A stretch of 64,000 nt of DNA from NCBI GenBank assembly GCA_002280555.1, contig NCEE01000002.1:1-64000 (forward strand), in the 5' to 3' direction. Position numbers and translations under genes: made by a program. The DNA is from Sphingomonas sp. 32-62-10. Its GTDB lineage: Bacteria > Pseudomonadota > Alphaproteobacteria > Sphingomonadales > Sphingomonadaceae. Numbering within the stretch: the first letter of the stretch is position 1; every line of letters starts with the position of its first letter. Below, in pieces: positions 41,485-50,969 of this stretch. The notes below the pieces were generated by a model. It was not told the DNA's origin and searched no databases. It worked only from the letters and a program-made list of their open reading frames with translations.

Positions 41485-43271
41485 GCACGCAAATCGACAA
41501 ATCGGCACTGCTTGAAAAATATCGGGCCGAGCGGGACAAAAGACTGCGTCCGGACGGTAATGAGCAATATCGCCGCATAACGGGTCAGCTCGCGCATTAT
41601 TTGGACGATCCCTACACACCGCGCGTTGAGCGCGAACCGAAGACCGACCATGTCAGTTTTGCCTTTGTCGGCGGGGGCTTTGCAGGGCTCGTGACCGGTG
41701 CGCGGCTTGTTGAAGCGGGAATCAAGGACGTCCGCATCATTGAAAAGGGCGGCGATTTTGGCGGCACCTGGTACTGGAACCGGTATCCCGGCGCGCAGTG
41801 TGACACGGCATCGATGATGTATATGCCGCTGCTCGAAGAAACCGGGCATATGCCAAGCGAAAAATATGCACACGCGCCGGAGATTCTCGCCCAGTGCCAG
41901 CGGATCGGGCGACAATTTGGACTATATGATCATGCGCTGCTGCATACGGAGGTCAACGACCTGCATTGGGATGATGTGGCATCGCGCTGGGTGATCGAGA
42001 CCAATCGCGGTGATCGCTTTACCGCCGACTACATCGGGTTGGGAACGGGGCCGCTCCACGTTCCAAAGCTTCCCGGCATCCCCGGCATCAGCGCATTCCA
42101 GGGCCATAGCTTTCATACCAGCCGATGGGATTATGCCTATACCGGAGGTGACCCATCTGGGGCGACGATGACCGAGCTCGCCGACAAGCGTGTCGCGATC
42201 ATCGGCACGGGGGCAACCTCAATCCAGTGCGTTCCGCATCTCTCGCGCGCCTGCAAGGAACTTTATGTCGTACAACGCACGCCTTCGTCGGTCGATATAC
42301 GGGCCAATCAGCCAATCGATCCAACCTGGTTTGCCGAAGTGGCGACCCCGGGCTGGCAGAAGCGTTGGTTGGAAAACTTCACTGGCAATCAGGGGCTAGG
42401 TACTGCTGAGCAAGACTGGGTGATGGATGGCTGGACTGATCTATCCCGCCGCATTCGGGCGCGCATTATGCAGTTGCCGCGCGATCAGATGAAACCAGCA
42501 AATATGCTCGCGGCATATGAGGATTCGGATTTTGAAAAGATGGAGGAAATCCGCGCCCGGGTCGACGCCATCGTCGCGGATCGCGAGACGGCGCAGAAAT
42601 TGAAGGCTTGGTATCGCCAGCTTTGCAAGCGTCCCTGCTTTCACGATGCGTATCTTCAGGCATTCAATGCGCCGAACACCCACCTGATCGACACCGATGG
42701 AAAAGGTGTTGAGGCAATCACCGCGCGTGGTTTTATCGTGGCCGGTGTCGAACATGAAGTCGATTGCATCATTTATGCATCCGGCTTTGAGGTTGGCACT
42801 GAATATGAACGCCGCGCCGGTTTTGACCTGAAGGGACGCAACGGATTGAAGCTGTCCGAGGTCTGGGCTGAAGGGATGCGGAGTAAGCACGGCATTCATG
42901 TCCATGGCTTTCCCAACGCATTTTTCGTTCAGCCAACACAGGGGGCAAACCTCATCTCGAATGTGCCGCACAACCTGACTGAAGCGGGCGCAACAATCGC
43001 TCTGATCGTAAAGGAGGCAAGGGCACGGGGAACCAAGCAAGTTGAGGTTACGGCCCAAGCACAAGAAGCTTGGGTCAAGCTCTTGCTCAGTGGAATGGGC
43101 CGCATGATCGGTTCGCTCGATTGTACACCCGGCTATTACAACAATGAAGGTCAGGAACCCGGAATGGCTGCGAAACTAGCCGTCGGTTTTCCTGCCGGTG
43201 CGCTTGCCTATTTTCGTTATCTTGAAGAGTGGCGGACGTCGGGGAAATTTGATGGGCTGGAGTTCCGTTGA
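41481..43271 (+). CDS. Flavin-dependent Baeyer-Villiger monooxygenase (copy 2)
   Basis: The 596-residue enzyme has FAD motif GGGFAG (residues 64-69), GGTWYWNRYPGAQCD, the BVMO fingerprint FQGHSFHTSRWD, the NADPH motif GTGATS and a C-terminal YFRYLEEWR. It aligns along its whole length with the protein encoded at 5235 but lacks that protein's extra stretch in the middle. Translation is coupled to the transporter by ATGA. A cytochrome P450 gene follows after 159 bases. It should act on a related but perhaps different ketone. Confidence 0.9.
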   Translation: MSTQIDKSALLEKYRAERDKRLRPDGNEQYRRITGQLAHYLDDPYTPRVEREPKTDHVSFAFVGGGFAGLVTGARLVEAGIKDVRIIEKGGDFGGTWYWNRYPGAQCDTASMMYMPLLEETGHMPSEKYAHAPEILAQCQRIGRQFGLYDHALLHTEVNDLHWDDVASRWVIETNRGDRFTADYIGLGTGPLHVPKLPGIPGISAFQGHSFHTSRWDYAYTGGDPSGATMTELADKRVAIIGTGATSIQCVPHLSRACKELYVVQRTPSSVDIRANQPIDPTWFAEVATPGWQKRWLENFTGNQGLGTAEQDWVMDGWTDLSRRIRARIMQLPRDQMKPANMLAAYEDSDFEKMEEIRARVDAIVADRETAQKLKAWYRQLCKRPCFHDAYLQAFNAPNTHLIDTDGKGVEAITARGFIVAGVEHEVDCIIYASGFEVGTEYERRAGFDLKGRNGLKLSEVWAEGMRSKHGIHVHGFPNAFFVQPTQGANLISNVPHNLTEAGATIALIVKEARARGTKQVEVTAQAQEAWVKLLLSGMGRMIGSLDCTPGYYNNEGQEPGMAAKLAVGFPAGALAYFRYLEEWRTSGKFDGLEFR

Positions 43272-43430
43272 GCCGGCTTACCGCACTGCATACCGGACCA
43301 AAGCTGCTTCTTGTGCGGCCGGTTACTGAGGTTGCATTTCCGCAACCGAGTTTTTGAGAGCTGGAGCCTATCATCTGCGGATGCCGGTTCGTAAGGACGT
43401 ACCAGCGGCGCAATCAGAAATGAGACGAGC

Positions 43431-44648
43431 ATGAACGAGGTTCCGACAGGCCTTCAGCTTACGGTCTTTGACGAGACATTCCGCAACCGCCCGCATGAAT
43501 TTTTTGATGTTTTGCGGCGTGTCGATCCAATTCACCACGACACAATGCTTGGCCGAATCGCGCTGACGCGCGCAGCCGATGTCGCGGCGGTTTTAAAGGA
43601 TCGCAGCCTCAGCGTCGATCAGAGCAATGCCGGGCCGGACAGCATTGTCCAGAAATTCCTAACCGCGCAGGACCGTGAAGCTCCGCGTTCGATGCTGGTG
43701 CTGGATGATCCGGAACATGGCCGACTGCGCCGGTTGGTCAGCTATGCGTTCAACGGTCGCGCGATCGACGCGATGAAGCCTAAAGTGGCGGCGATTGCAG
43801 ATAGTCTGCTGGACGCGATCGATGGTAAGGATAGCTTCGATTTGATCGAGGCTTATGCCGCGCCGCTTCCGATCATTGTCATTGCCGACATGCTTGGCGT
43901 TGATCCTGCCGATCGCGGTGAATTCCGCCGCTGGTCAAAAGGGCTCGCGAATGTTTTCTCGCCCATTCGGACGCCCGAACTCCTCGCTGGGTTGAAGGCA
44001 AATAGCGACGAACTGTCAGCTTATTTCGGCCGCGTTGTCGCCGAAAGGCGCGCCGCACCGCGTGAGGATCTCATCAGCGCGCTGATCTCTGTCCAGGAAG
44101 GTGGCGACAGGCTGAGCGACGAAGAAATCGTCACCATGTGTAACTTGCTGCTGCTCGCCGGAAACCTGACCACCACCGACCTGATCGGCAACACCGTGCT
44201 GGCGCTTCTGACCCACTCGGACCAGCGGGCAAAACTGATTGCCCGGCCTGAATTGGTTGCCGAAGCAGTCGAAGAAACCCTTCGCCGCGACCCGCCGGTG
44301 ATGCAGTCTTTACGCATCCCGACTGAGGATCATGTTATCGGTGGTGTGAAGGTGACGGCAGGATCAGCCATTACCACTTTTTTGATGGCGGCAGGGCAGG
44401 ATCCGGCGCTTCACGCCGACCCCTTAGCCTATGATATCGAACGTACCGACAAGACACATTTCGCCTTTGGCGGCGGAGTTCATTTTTGCCTGGGTGCGCA
44501 GCTTGCGCGCGCAGAGGCGCAGATCGCGATTGCCCGGCTGTTCGAACGCCTGCCGGGCTTGGCGATCGCCGGGAAGCCCATAGAGCGCAACATCTCGGCG
44601 GCGTTTAATGGCGTAAAGGAACTCTGGGTGATGCCCCGCACAGGATGA
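43431..44648 (+). CDS. Cytochrome P450
   Basis: The 405-residue soluble class I P450 has the ExxR motif in VEETLRRDPP and the haem-binding FGGGVHFCLG with Cys353. The I-helix reads LLLLAGNLTTTD (residues 239-250). Where most P450s have Asp or Glu before the conserved Thr, Leu246 stands here. It would hydroxylate a hydrophobic substrate and need ferredoxin and reductase, neither of which is encoded nearby. The gene follows the transporter-BVMO pair and is directly followed by an IS6 copy whose left end starts about 40 bases after the stop. Confidence 0.9.
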   Translation: MNEVPTGLQLTVFDETFRNRPHEFFDVLRRVDPIHHDTMLGRIALTRAADVAAVLKDRSLSVDQSNAGPDSIVQKFLTAQDREAPRSMLVLDDPEHGRLRRLVSYAFNGRAIDAMKPKVAAIADSLLDAIDGKDSFDLIEAYAAPLPIIVIADMLGVDPADRGEFRRWSKGLANVFSPIRTPELLAGLKANSDELSAYFGRVVAERRAAPREDLISALISVQEGGDRLSDEEIVTMCNLLLLAGNLTTTDLIGNTVLALLTHSDQRAKLIARPELVAEAVEETLRRDPPVMQSLRIPTEDHVIGGVKVTAGSAITTFLMAAGQDPALHADPLAYDIERTDKTHFAFGGGVHFCLGAQLARAEAQIAIARLFERLPGLAIAGKPIERNISAAFNGVKELWVMPRTG

Positions 44649-44689
44649 TGCCGGGTTGGTAATCGCATTGTGCAATCGCGGCTCGGAAG

Positions 44690-45528
44690 GGCATTGTCAG
44701 ACCAATGTGGCAGTAGACGACTGGTGCTGATAGCGGACGCGAATGAGCCGAAGATCCAGAGCAAAGCCTCCCTCCCCATTCCGCTGTTTCAACTCATCCC
44801 CCGAGGTGATCCGGCTGGTGGTCATGATGTATGTCCGATTTCCGCTGTCGCTGCGAAACGTCGAGGACCTGCTATTCGAGCGCGGTATCGACATCTGCCA
44901 CGAGACGGTGCGGGTGTGGTGAAACAGGTTTGGGCCAATGTTTGCCGGCGACATTCGGCGGCAACGGATCAATCGCATGCGCGGGTTTCGCCATTGGAAA
45001 TGGCACCTGGATGAGATGTACTTGAAGCTGAATGGCGAGATGGTCTACCTCTGGCGCGCCGTCGATCACGAAGGCGAAATCCTCGAGAGCTACGTTACAA
45101 AAAAGCGGGACAAATCAGCCGCTCTCACTTTCATGAAGAAGGCGCTAAAGCGCCACGGCCAAGCTGGAACCATCGTCACTGATGGGCTCAAATCCTATCC
45201 CGCAGCCATGCGCGAATTGGGAAATCTGGATCGTCGCGAGATGGGCCGATGGGACAACAACCGCGCCGAAAACAGTCACCTTCCCTTCCGACGAAGGGAG
45301 CGCGCGATGCTTCGGTTCAGGCGAATGAAGACATTACAAAAGTTCGCCTCGGTGCACGCCAACGTCCACAATCACTTCAACCTTGAACGCCACATCGTCG
45401 ATCGCCAAACCTTCAAAGAACGCCGCTCAGCCGCACTGGCTGAGTGGCAGTCGCTTGCCAGCTAAGCGTCGAATTCAAAGCCCGATCTGCATCGTCGAGA
45501 GACGAGTTCGCACAAGACTGACAGCACC
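44690..45528 (+). mobile_element. IS6-family insertion sequence, copy 2 (about 839 bp), decayed
   Basis: The left end GGCATTGTCAGACCAATGTG and the reversed right end GGTGCTGTCAGTCTTGTG form imperfect inverted repeats. The interior is one transposase gene with a nonsense codon. No 8-bp target duplication is visible at the two junctions, and a different IS6 fragment abuts the right end. Length matches copy 1 at 15143. Confidence 0.72.
44743..45465 (+). pseudogene. IS6-family transposase broken by one in-frame stop
   Basis: The frame from the ATG at 44743 to the TAA at 45463-45465 spans 240 codons, with one TGA at 44920-44922 (codon 60). Copy 1 and the family have Trp there (RHWWNRFG in copy 1). 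Downstream of the stop the DDE residues are whole: HLDEMYLKLNGE, VTDGLKSY and NNRAENSHLP. The C-terminal tail missing in copy 1 is present (IVDRQTFKERRSAALAEW). A protein could restart at the ATG at 44938 but would lack the DNA-binding N-terminus. Confidence 0.78.
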
Positions 45529-45783
45529 CATCGACCTATGTCAAGAAACCGTGCGGATGTGGCGGAACCGGTTCGGGCGAATGTTCGCTGGCGACATTCG
45601 GCGACGACGGATCGGCCGGATGCGGGGGTGTGCCATTGGCACTTGGATGAGATGAACGTGACCCGACGGGCGGCGGAGCCAACCTGAACGGAGAGATGGT
45701 TTACCTCTGGCGGACCAACGATTAGAAAGGTGAGGTACTCGAGAGCTACGTTACGAAAAAGCAATGCGAATCAGCAGCGCTCG
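45529..45783 (+). mobile_element. Internal fragment of another IS6 copy
   Basis: Starting right at the end of IS6 copy 2, the bases match the transposase interior: LCQETVRMWRNRFGRMFAGDIRRRRIGRMRG corresponds to ICHETVRHWWNRFGPMFAGEIRRQRVSRMRG of copy 1 (cited as aligned regions, residues about 50-80). It goes on, out of frame and with gaps, to the YVTKK region. There are several frameshifts and stops. It has neither end of the element. Confidence 0.62.
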
Positions 45784-45818
45784 GCTTCAAATTGCTTGGC
45801 CTGACCGGATCATTGGTT

Positions 45819-46769
45819 TCACTTTTTGCGCCACAAGCTGGCCCGCCGCTGTGCCTCGGCGATTTGCATGCGCGACATTTTGGATGCCACAAAATCGCGT
45901 GCCTTGGTCGCTTCACTTTTCAGCGTAGCATCCGTCGCCCGCGCCTGACTTAAAGTGAACCAAGTATAGGCCTGAATATAATCTTTGGTCAGGCCTTTGC
46001 CATTCAGCAACATGATACCCAAATTATATTGTGCATTGGCGTTGCCGCCATCCGACGCCTTAAGGTACCAAGCTGCAGCAGCGGCATCATCATTCGGCAG
46101 ACCTTTACCTTCGGCATATAAAACGCCGAGATTATACTGAGCGTCGCCATCTCCTTGACCTGCCGCTTTGCGGAACCACTCTGCTGCAATCGTATAATCT
46201 TGGTTGACGCCTTTGCCGTTGGTGTAGATTAAGCCGAGGTTATATTGGGCGTTAACATAACCCTGTTCTGCAGCCTTGCCAAACCACATAGCTGCCGCAA
46301 CATCATCCTTCGCCACACCCTGACCACCATCATACATCACGCCGAGGCTATACTGGGCAGCCGCGCTTCCTTGCTCGGCTGCCTTTCGAAACCAGCCCGC
46401 CGCTGCGGTTTGATCGCTGCGAACGCCGATGCCGTTGCTGTACGCAACGCCAAGATTATACTGTGCCGTAGCGTGCCCTTGATCGGCAGCCTGGCGGTAC
46501 CAGCGAAGCGCTGCCGGGTAATCCTGTGCGACGCCCTGGCCTTTGGCGTACATCCTGCCGAGCTGATATTGCGCCTCAGCGTCACCTTGAGTTGCCATCA
46601 GCGTTAGCCGTGCGACGTCCTTTCGGGCGAAGGCGCTGGCCGGGTCCTCGGATGACGCCCCGGCTAGCGTCGGGCGCTTCTGCTGAACCGGCAAAGCCAT
46701 TGCCAAGCCCGGATCAAAGCTTGTTACCAGAAGCGTACACGCCACCATGGATCGGTAAATCATGCGCAT
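45819..46769 (-). CDS. Exported Sel1-repeat protein
   Basis: The 316-residue protein has a signal-peptide-like start (MRMIYRSMVACTLLVTSF) and six consecutive 36-residue Sel1-like repeats from about residue 62 to 277, each of the form G-x-A-x-AQYNLG-x-x-Y-x-x-G-x-GV. Such solenoids bind other proteins in the periplasm. AAAGG precedes the first ATG; an ATG two codons later is possible. Composition is clearly less GC-rich than the galactoside genes next to it. It stands alone between IS6 debris and the galactosidase gene, so its partner cannot be guessed. Confidence 0.85.
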   Translation of the reverse strand: MRMIYRSMVACTLLVTSFDPGLAMALPVQQKRPTLAGASSEDPASAFARKDVARLTLMATQGDAEAQYQLGRMYAKGQGVAQDYPAALRWYRQAADQGHATAQYNLGVAYSNGIGVRSDQTAAAGWFRKAAEQGSAAAQYSLGVMYDGGQGVAKDDVAAAMWFGKAAEQGYVNAQYNLGLIYTNGKGVNQDYTIAAEWFRKAAGQGDGDAQYNLGVLYAEGKGLPNDDAAAAAWYLKASDGGNANAQYNLGIMLLNGKGLTKDYIQAYTWFTLSQARATDATLKSEATKARDFVASKMSRMQIAEAQRRASLWRKK

Positions 46770-46888
46770 GATTTATGGCCTTTGCAGAAGCGAAGATCGC
46801 GGTCGATATTGATGGCGCTGGAGGGAGCGTGGCCTTAATCCAGCAGTGCCATCTTGATCGGGTGATCGCCCATAGGCTTTTGTTCTGC

Positions 46889-48814
46889 TCATCGCCACGC
46901 CACTACGCCGGCTGGTGGCAGATGCCGTTCGCCGATCAACACTTCGCCAGCTGCGATGTCCGCCAGATCGATCGTATCGAGCCCATAGTTGAACGCAAAA
47001 GTCGCGCGCGCCGTGCGTCGCAGCCGAAGATCGTCGGGTAAATCGATCGTTTCCAGCCCGGCCTCTTTAGTCATTCGGCGGAACACCCGCGCAAGCAACG
47101 CCGCATCGGGCCAGGCCGCCAGATAGCGCAGCATGTCGCTGGCATAAACCACGCCACGCCCGTCGAGCAGCCTTTCCTCCGGCACCAACGCCGTTTCCAC
47201 ATGCTCGAACCAGCGGGCAATTTCGAAACCATCGCCCCGCTCGATCAGCCCCTCTCGCAGCGATTCGACGCGCGGGATGGTGACGGGGATCGCAGCGCGT
47301 AAATTGCCCGGCGGCAACCCCTCGGGAATCTGGAAATCCTCGGTGCGGCTGCCGCTGCGGGGGCCGAACAGGACGGGCACGCCGAGCGCCGCGAGCCGTG
47401 CGACAAAATCAGGCTCGAGGATCGGTAGCGACGGCGCGACGACCATTTTGTAGCCATCGAGCGGGGCATCGACGGGGAGAATATCGACGTCGAGCCCCAA
47501 CCGCCGGAGCGCCGAGTACATCGCGAAGACGAGCTCCATGTAGCGAAAACTTCGGCCTTGCGGTTGAGCCTCGAACAACCAAGCCGCCTCATAGGAAAAC
47601 AGCAACGCAACCGATTTGGGCGGTCGACCTAGCCCACCGATCACCGTCAGATCGCTTGCCGCCGCTCGCGCTTCATGCGCGCCCGCATCACCGACACTAT
47701 CGGGGCGGAGCAGCCCGGCATGGTGCATTTCTTGCCCGAACGGTGCCTGCCGCCAGCGGAAATAGCTGACCAGTTCGGCCCCGTGCGCGGCCGCCTCCAG
47801 CGTCCAGAGCCGAACCATGCCGGGCAGCGGCGCGGGGTTGTGGGCGGCCCAGTTTACCGGGCCGGGTTGCTGCTCCATCACCCACCAGCGCCCGTTCGCG
47901 CAGCCGCGATAGAGATCATGGTGGAAGGCGGCGATGTCAGGGTGGCCCTGCCGCGCGTAACGCAGCTTTTCCTCACGGCTGAACCAGAATTGCTCGAGAA
48001 AGCCGATCGGATAGCTATCCCATGTCGCCACATCGAGATCGCGCGAGACGGCGTGGTGATCGAACTCGGTGAAGAAACCCATGTAATTGTGCACCACATC
48101 GCGCCCCGGCGATCCTGCGCGAATGATGTCGACCTGCGCGCGGTTGAAGCTGACGACCTCGTCCGAGGCGAAACGGCGGTAATCGAGGACGTGTGCCGGG
48201 TTAGGTTCGGTCACCGTCAGGTGCGGCGGATCGATTTCGGCGAAGGAGCGATATTCCTGACTCCAGAACACATTGCCCCAGGCAATGTTAAGCGCGGTTA
48301 CATCAGGGTAGCGTCGCTCGAGCCAGCGGCGGAACCCTTGCGCCGCGCTGTTCGAATAGCTGACGATGGTATCGTGACAGCCATATTCGTTATCGGTCTG
48401 CCAAGCGACGATGCCGGGGTGGTCGCCATAGCGTTCGGCCAGCGCAGCCACGATGCGGCTGCACTCGCCGCGATAGCCGGGGTGCGAAAAGCAATAATGC
48501 CGCCGCGATCCGAAGCACCGCTCACGTCCCTGCGCATCGATCGCCAGCATGTCGGGCATCTTGTCGACCAGCCATTTCGGCGGGGTGGCGGTGGGGGTGC
48601 CAAGGATGATGCCGAGCCCGGCCCCGTGCAGCGTCTCGATCGCGCGGTCGAGCCAAGCCCAGTCGTACCGCCAAGGCTGCGGCTCGATCCGGCTCCACGC
48701 GAATTCGCCGATCCGCACGCGCGTGAGGCCCATCTCGACCATGCGGCGCGCATCTTCGGCCCAGATGTCCTCGGGCCAATGTTCGGGATAATAGCAGCAA
48801 CCGAGGCGCATCAT
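46889..48814 (-). CDS. GH42 beta-galactosidase
   Basis: The 641-residue enzyme has the GH42 start LGCCYYPEHWPEDIW and RIGEFAWSRIEP. The acid/base is Glu143 in WQTDNEYG and the nucleophile Glu314 in WWVMEQQPGPVNW, with trimerisation and beta domains behind. No signal peptide, so it is cytoplasmic and hydrolyses imported beta-galactosides. Its ATG overlaps the stop of the alpha-galactosidase gene (ATGA), so both are made together. Divergent symporter, galT and galK genes complete a galactoside pathway. Confidence 0.93.
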   Translation of the reverse strand: MMRLGCCYYPEHWPEDIWAEDARRMVEMGLTRVRIGEFAWSRIEPQPWRYDWAWLDRAIETLHGAGLGIILGTPTATPPKWLVDKMPDMLAIDAQGRERCFGSRRHYCFSHPGYRGECSRIVAALAERYGDHPGIVAWQTDNEYGCHDTIVSYSNSAAQGFRRWLERRYPDVTALNIAWGNVFWSQEYRSFAEIDPPHLTVTEPNPAHVLDYRRFASDEVVSFNRAQVDIIRAGSPGRDVVHNYMGFFTEFDHHAVSRDLDVATWDSYPIGFLEQFWFSREEKLRYARQGHPDIAAFHHDLYRGCANGRWWVMEQQPGPVNWAAHNPAPLPGMVRLWTLEAAAHGAELVSYFRWRQAPFGQEMHHAGLLRPDSVGDAGAHEARAAASDLTVIGGLGRPPKSVALLFSYEAAWLFEAQPQGRSFRYMELVFAMYSALRRLGLDVDILPVDAPLDGYKMVVAPSLPILEPDFVARLAALGVPVLFGPRSGSRTEDFQIPEGLPPGNLRAAIPVTIPRVESLREGLIERGDGFEIARWFEHVETALVPEERLLDGRGVVYASDMLRYLAAWPDAALLARVFRRMTKEAGLETIDLPDDLRLRRTARATFAFNYGLDTIDLADIAAGEVLIGERHLPPAGVVAWR

Positions 48815-50886
48815 TGGCCAATGTCCAAGCGTTCGAGATAGACGAGATGGGCCGTCGCCGGGCGCGACAGCGGCAGGACCAACCCTGCCTCATCCAGCAT
48901 CCGCCCGCTGAGCACCGTATCCGCGACATCGGTGAGCAGGAAGCGCAAATGGTAGCGCCGGTCAGGATCCAGCCCCGCAAAGCGCACCGGCGGCGTGTTG
49001 TAATCGCTGGCCATATCAGTGCGCGCAACCAGCGCGAGGATGCGACCTTTGTGTTCGACCATTGTGCCGAACAAGCCGGGATCGTCGAATGCGAGTTCGT
49101 TCAACGCGCCGTTGGTCAGTATGTCACGATACTGTTTATAGCAGGCGATGTGCGCGGCGAGCGTATCACGGTCGGCGTCGCTCATTGCCGCCGGATCGGC
49201 CTCTACCCCCATATGGCCGAACATCGCGACCTTGGCGCGAAACGCCATCGGCAGCATGCGACCGGTGATTGGATTAGGACTGGGGCCGACATGATTGCCC
49301 ATCACTTCGGGCGGCAGGAACAGGCTCCACGCGCGATTGATGCGCAGCCGATCGATCGCATCGTTATTGTCGCTCGGCCAGACGCGGTGGCAGCGGCTGA
49401 GTATAGCGTAATCGATCCGCCCGCCGCCGCTCGCGCAGCTCTCGATCTCGACCGTCGGATGCGCGGCGCGGAGCCGATCAACCAGCGCATACAGCGCCAA
49501 TGTCTGCCGATGGCCCACACCTTCATTGGGGAAGAGATCGCGGTTATGATCCCATTTCAGGTACGCAATGCGGTGCGCCGACAGCAGGTTATCGAGAACA
49601 CCGAACAAATATGCGTTCACTTCGGGTCGGGCGAGATCAAGAACCAGCTGATGCCGCTGGGTCGGGCGATCCATGCCCGGTCGGTGGAGGCACCAATCGG
49701 GGTGTGCACGATAGAGATCGCTGTCGGGGCTGATCATTTCGGGCTCTACCCAAAGGCCAAAATCCATGCCGCGCGCCTCGACCTGCGCGATCAGTGGCGA
49801 CAGCCCGTTCGGGAAACGCTGAGGATCGGGCGTCCAGTCGCCAAGGCTGGTCGTGTCGTTGCGGCGGCCGGTGAACCAGCCATCATCGACAACGAAGCGC
49901 TCGGCACCGATGGCATTGCCCGCTTCGGCCAATCGGACCAAGCGGGCTTCGTCCATGTCGAACGCCACCGCTTCCCAGCTGTTCAGATGGACCCGGCGTA
50001 CCGGCCAGTCGGCGCGACCGGGGAGCACGTCGCCGCGCAGATGCGCGTGCATCGCTTGCCGCACCGCGTTGCGACCGCCGTTGATGACCGCGAATACCGC
50101 TTCGGGCGTGGTAAAGCTCGCGCCGGGTGCCAGCACGATCTCACCCGGATCAAGCCGCGCGGCCATCTGAACAATCGCCTTATCTGCATCGCGTTCGATC
50201 ACCGTTTCGTGATCCCCGCTCCACGCCAGGTGCATCGCAATGCCGTGCCCGTGATTGGCGCCAAACCCAGCTTCATGTGCGATAAGCCAGTTCGCCCCGC
50301 CAAAGCCGGGCCGCCCCCCGCGCGATTCACCCCCGCTGCGGCCATACGGCATGGCCGCGGTCGCCTCCTGCGTTTCCGCCGCCCAGCGCCCGTGAAACCG
50401 GGTTGCATGCGTTGCCCAGCCCGGCAGCGGCAGTGCCAGGCTGGCTATCCGATCAACAGCCAGCGGCGTATCACCAAGATTGACGATGGTCGCAGACGCG
50501 CGGACGACGTCGCCTGCAGCGATCCGCCAATCGATCCCAATGCGGACGCCGGCCGCCATGTCTTCCAGCACGACATGCGCCAATCGATCGGCAGCAAGCG
50601 ACCCAGCGCCGCTATGCAGATCGAGCGCCAGGACTTCATTCCCCCGGCGAAACGCCATTGCGGGCAGTCCCAGATATCCGCGCGCCGCCTGCGGCCAGAT
50701 CGTCGCGAGCCGGGGCACATCGGGCTGCGATCCGTGTCGTCGTGGGCGGACCGCCCGTTGTAACGAACCGAGATCTTCGTCGTCAGGAAGCTTGCCACCA
50801 ATGTACAGCAGCGACGGCGGCTCACCGGCCTCTGCATCGAACACAAGGGTGATTGCGGTGCCGTCGATGCGGTGCGGACTCTCCAT
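48811..50886 (-). CDS. GH36 alpha-galactosidase
   Basis: The 691-residue enzyme has an N-terminal beta-sandwich and a TIM barrel with nucleophile Asp446 in YLKWDHNRD, the SCASGGGRIDYAIL segment and acid/base Asp506 in SDNNDA. It lacks a signal peptide, so alpha-galactosides (melibiose, raffinose type) must be imported first. I start at 50886 behind AAGGG; upstream in-frame codons are Cys-rich and unlike the family. It diverges from the symporter gene over 83 bases that must hold both promoters. It is coupled to the beta-galactosidase gene downstream. Confidence 0.92.
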   Translation of the reverse strand: MESPHRIDGTAITLVFDAEAGEPPSLLYIGGKLPDDEDLGSLQRAVRPRRHGSQPDVPRLATIWPQAARGYLGLPAMAFRRGNEVLALDLHSGAGSLAADRLAHVVLEDMAAGVRIGIDWRIAAGDVVRASATIVNLGDTPLAVDRIASLALPLPGWATHATRFHGRWAAETQEATAAMPYGRSGGESRGGRPGFGGANWLIAHEAGFGANHGHGIAMHLAWSGDHETVIERDADKAIVQMAARLDPGEIVLAPGASFTTPEAVFAVINGGRNAVRQAMHAHLRGDVLPGRADWPVRRVHLNSWEAVAFDMDEARLVRLAEAGNAIGAERFVVDDGWFTGRRNDTTSLGDWTPDPQRFPNGLSPLIAQVEARGMDFGLWVEPEMISPDSDLYRAHPDWCLHRPGMDRPTQRHQLVLDLARPEVNAYLFGVLDNLLSAHRIAYLKWDHNRDLFPNEGVGHRQTLALYALVDRLRAAHPTVEIESCASGGGRIDYAILSRCHRVWPSDNNDAIDRLRINRAWSLFLPPEVMGNHVGPSPNPITGRMLPMAFRAKVAMFGHMGVEADPAAMSDADRDTLAAHIACYKQYRDILTNGALNELAFDDPGLFGTMVEHKGRILALVARTDMASDYNTPPVRFAGLDPDRRYHLRFLLTDVADTVLSGRMLDEAGLVLPLSRPATAHLVYLERLDIGQ

Positions 50887-50969
50887 GCGGCAACCCTTGC
50901 CATGCTCGCGCTTGCACGCAAGGTGCGACCGCCTATGGTCGTCGGAAAATTCGGGGGAGAGCAAGCAAC

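Noticed and set aside
15057..45528. Idea that the two IS6 copies bound a composite transposon carrying the whole catabolic region
   Set aside because: No 8-bp target duplications are seen, both copies are damaged, 29 kb separate them, and region 1 lies outside the pair.
48814..50763. Open frame of 649 codons on the plus strand
   Set aside because: Shadow of the alpha-galactosidase gene; the product is rich in Arg, His and Gln and matches no family.
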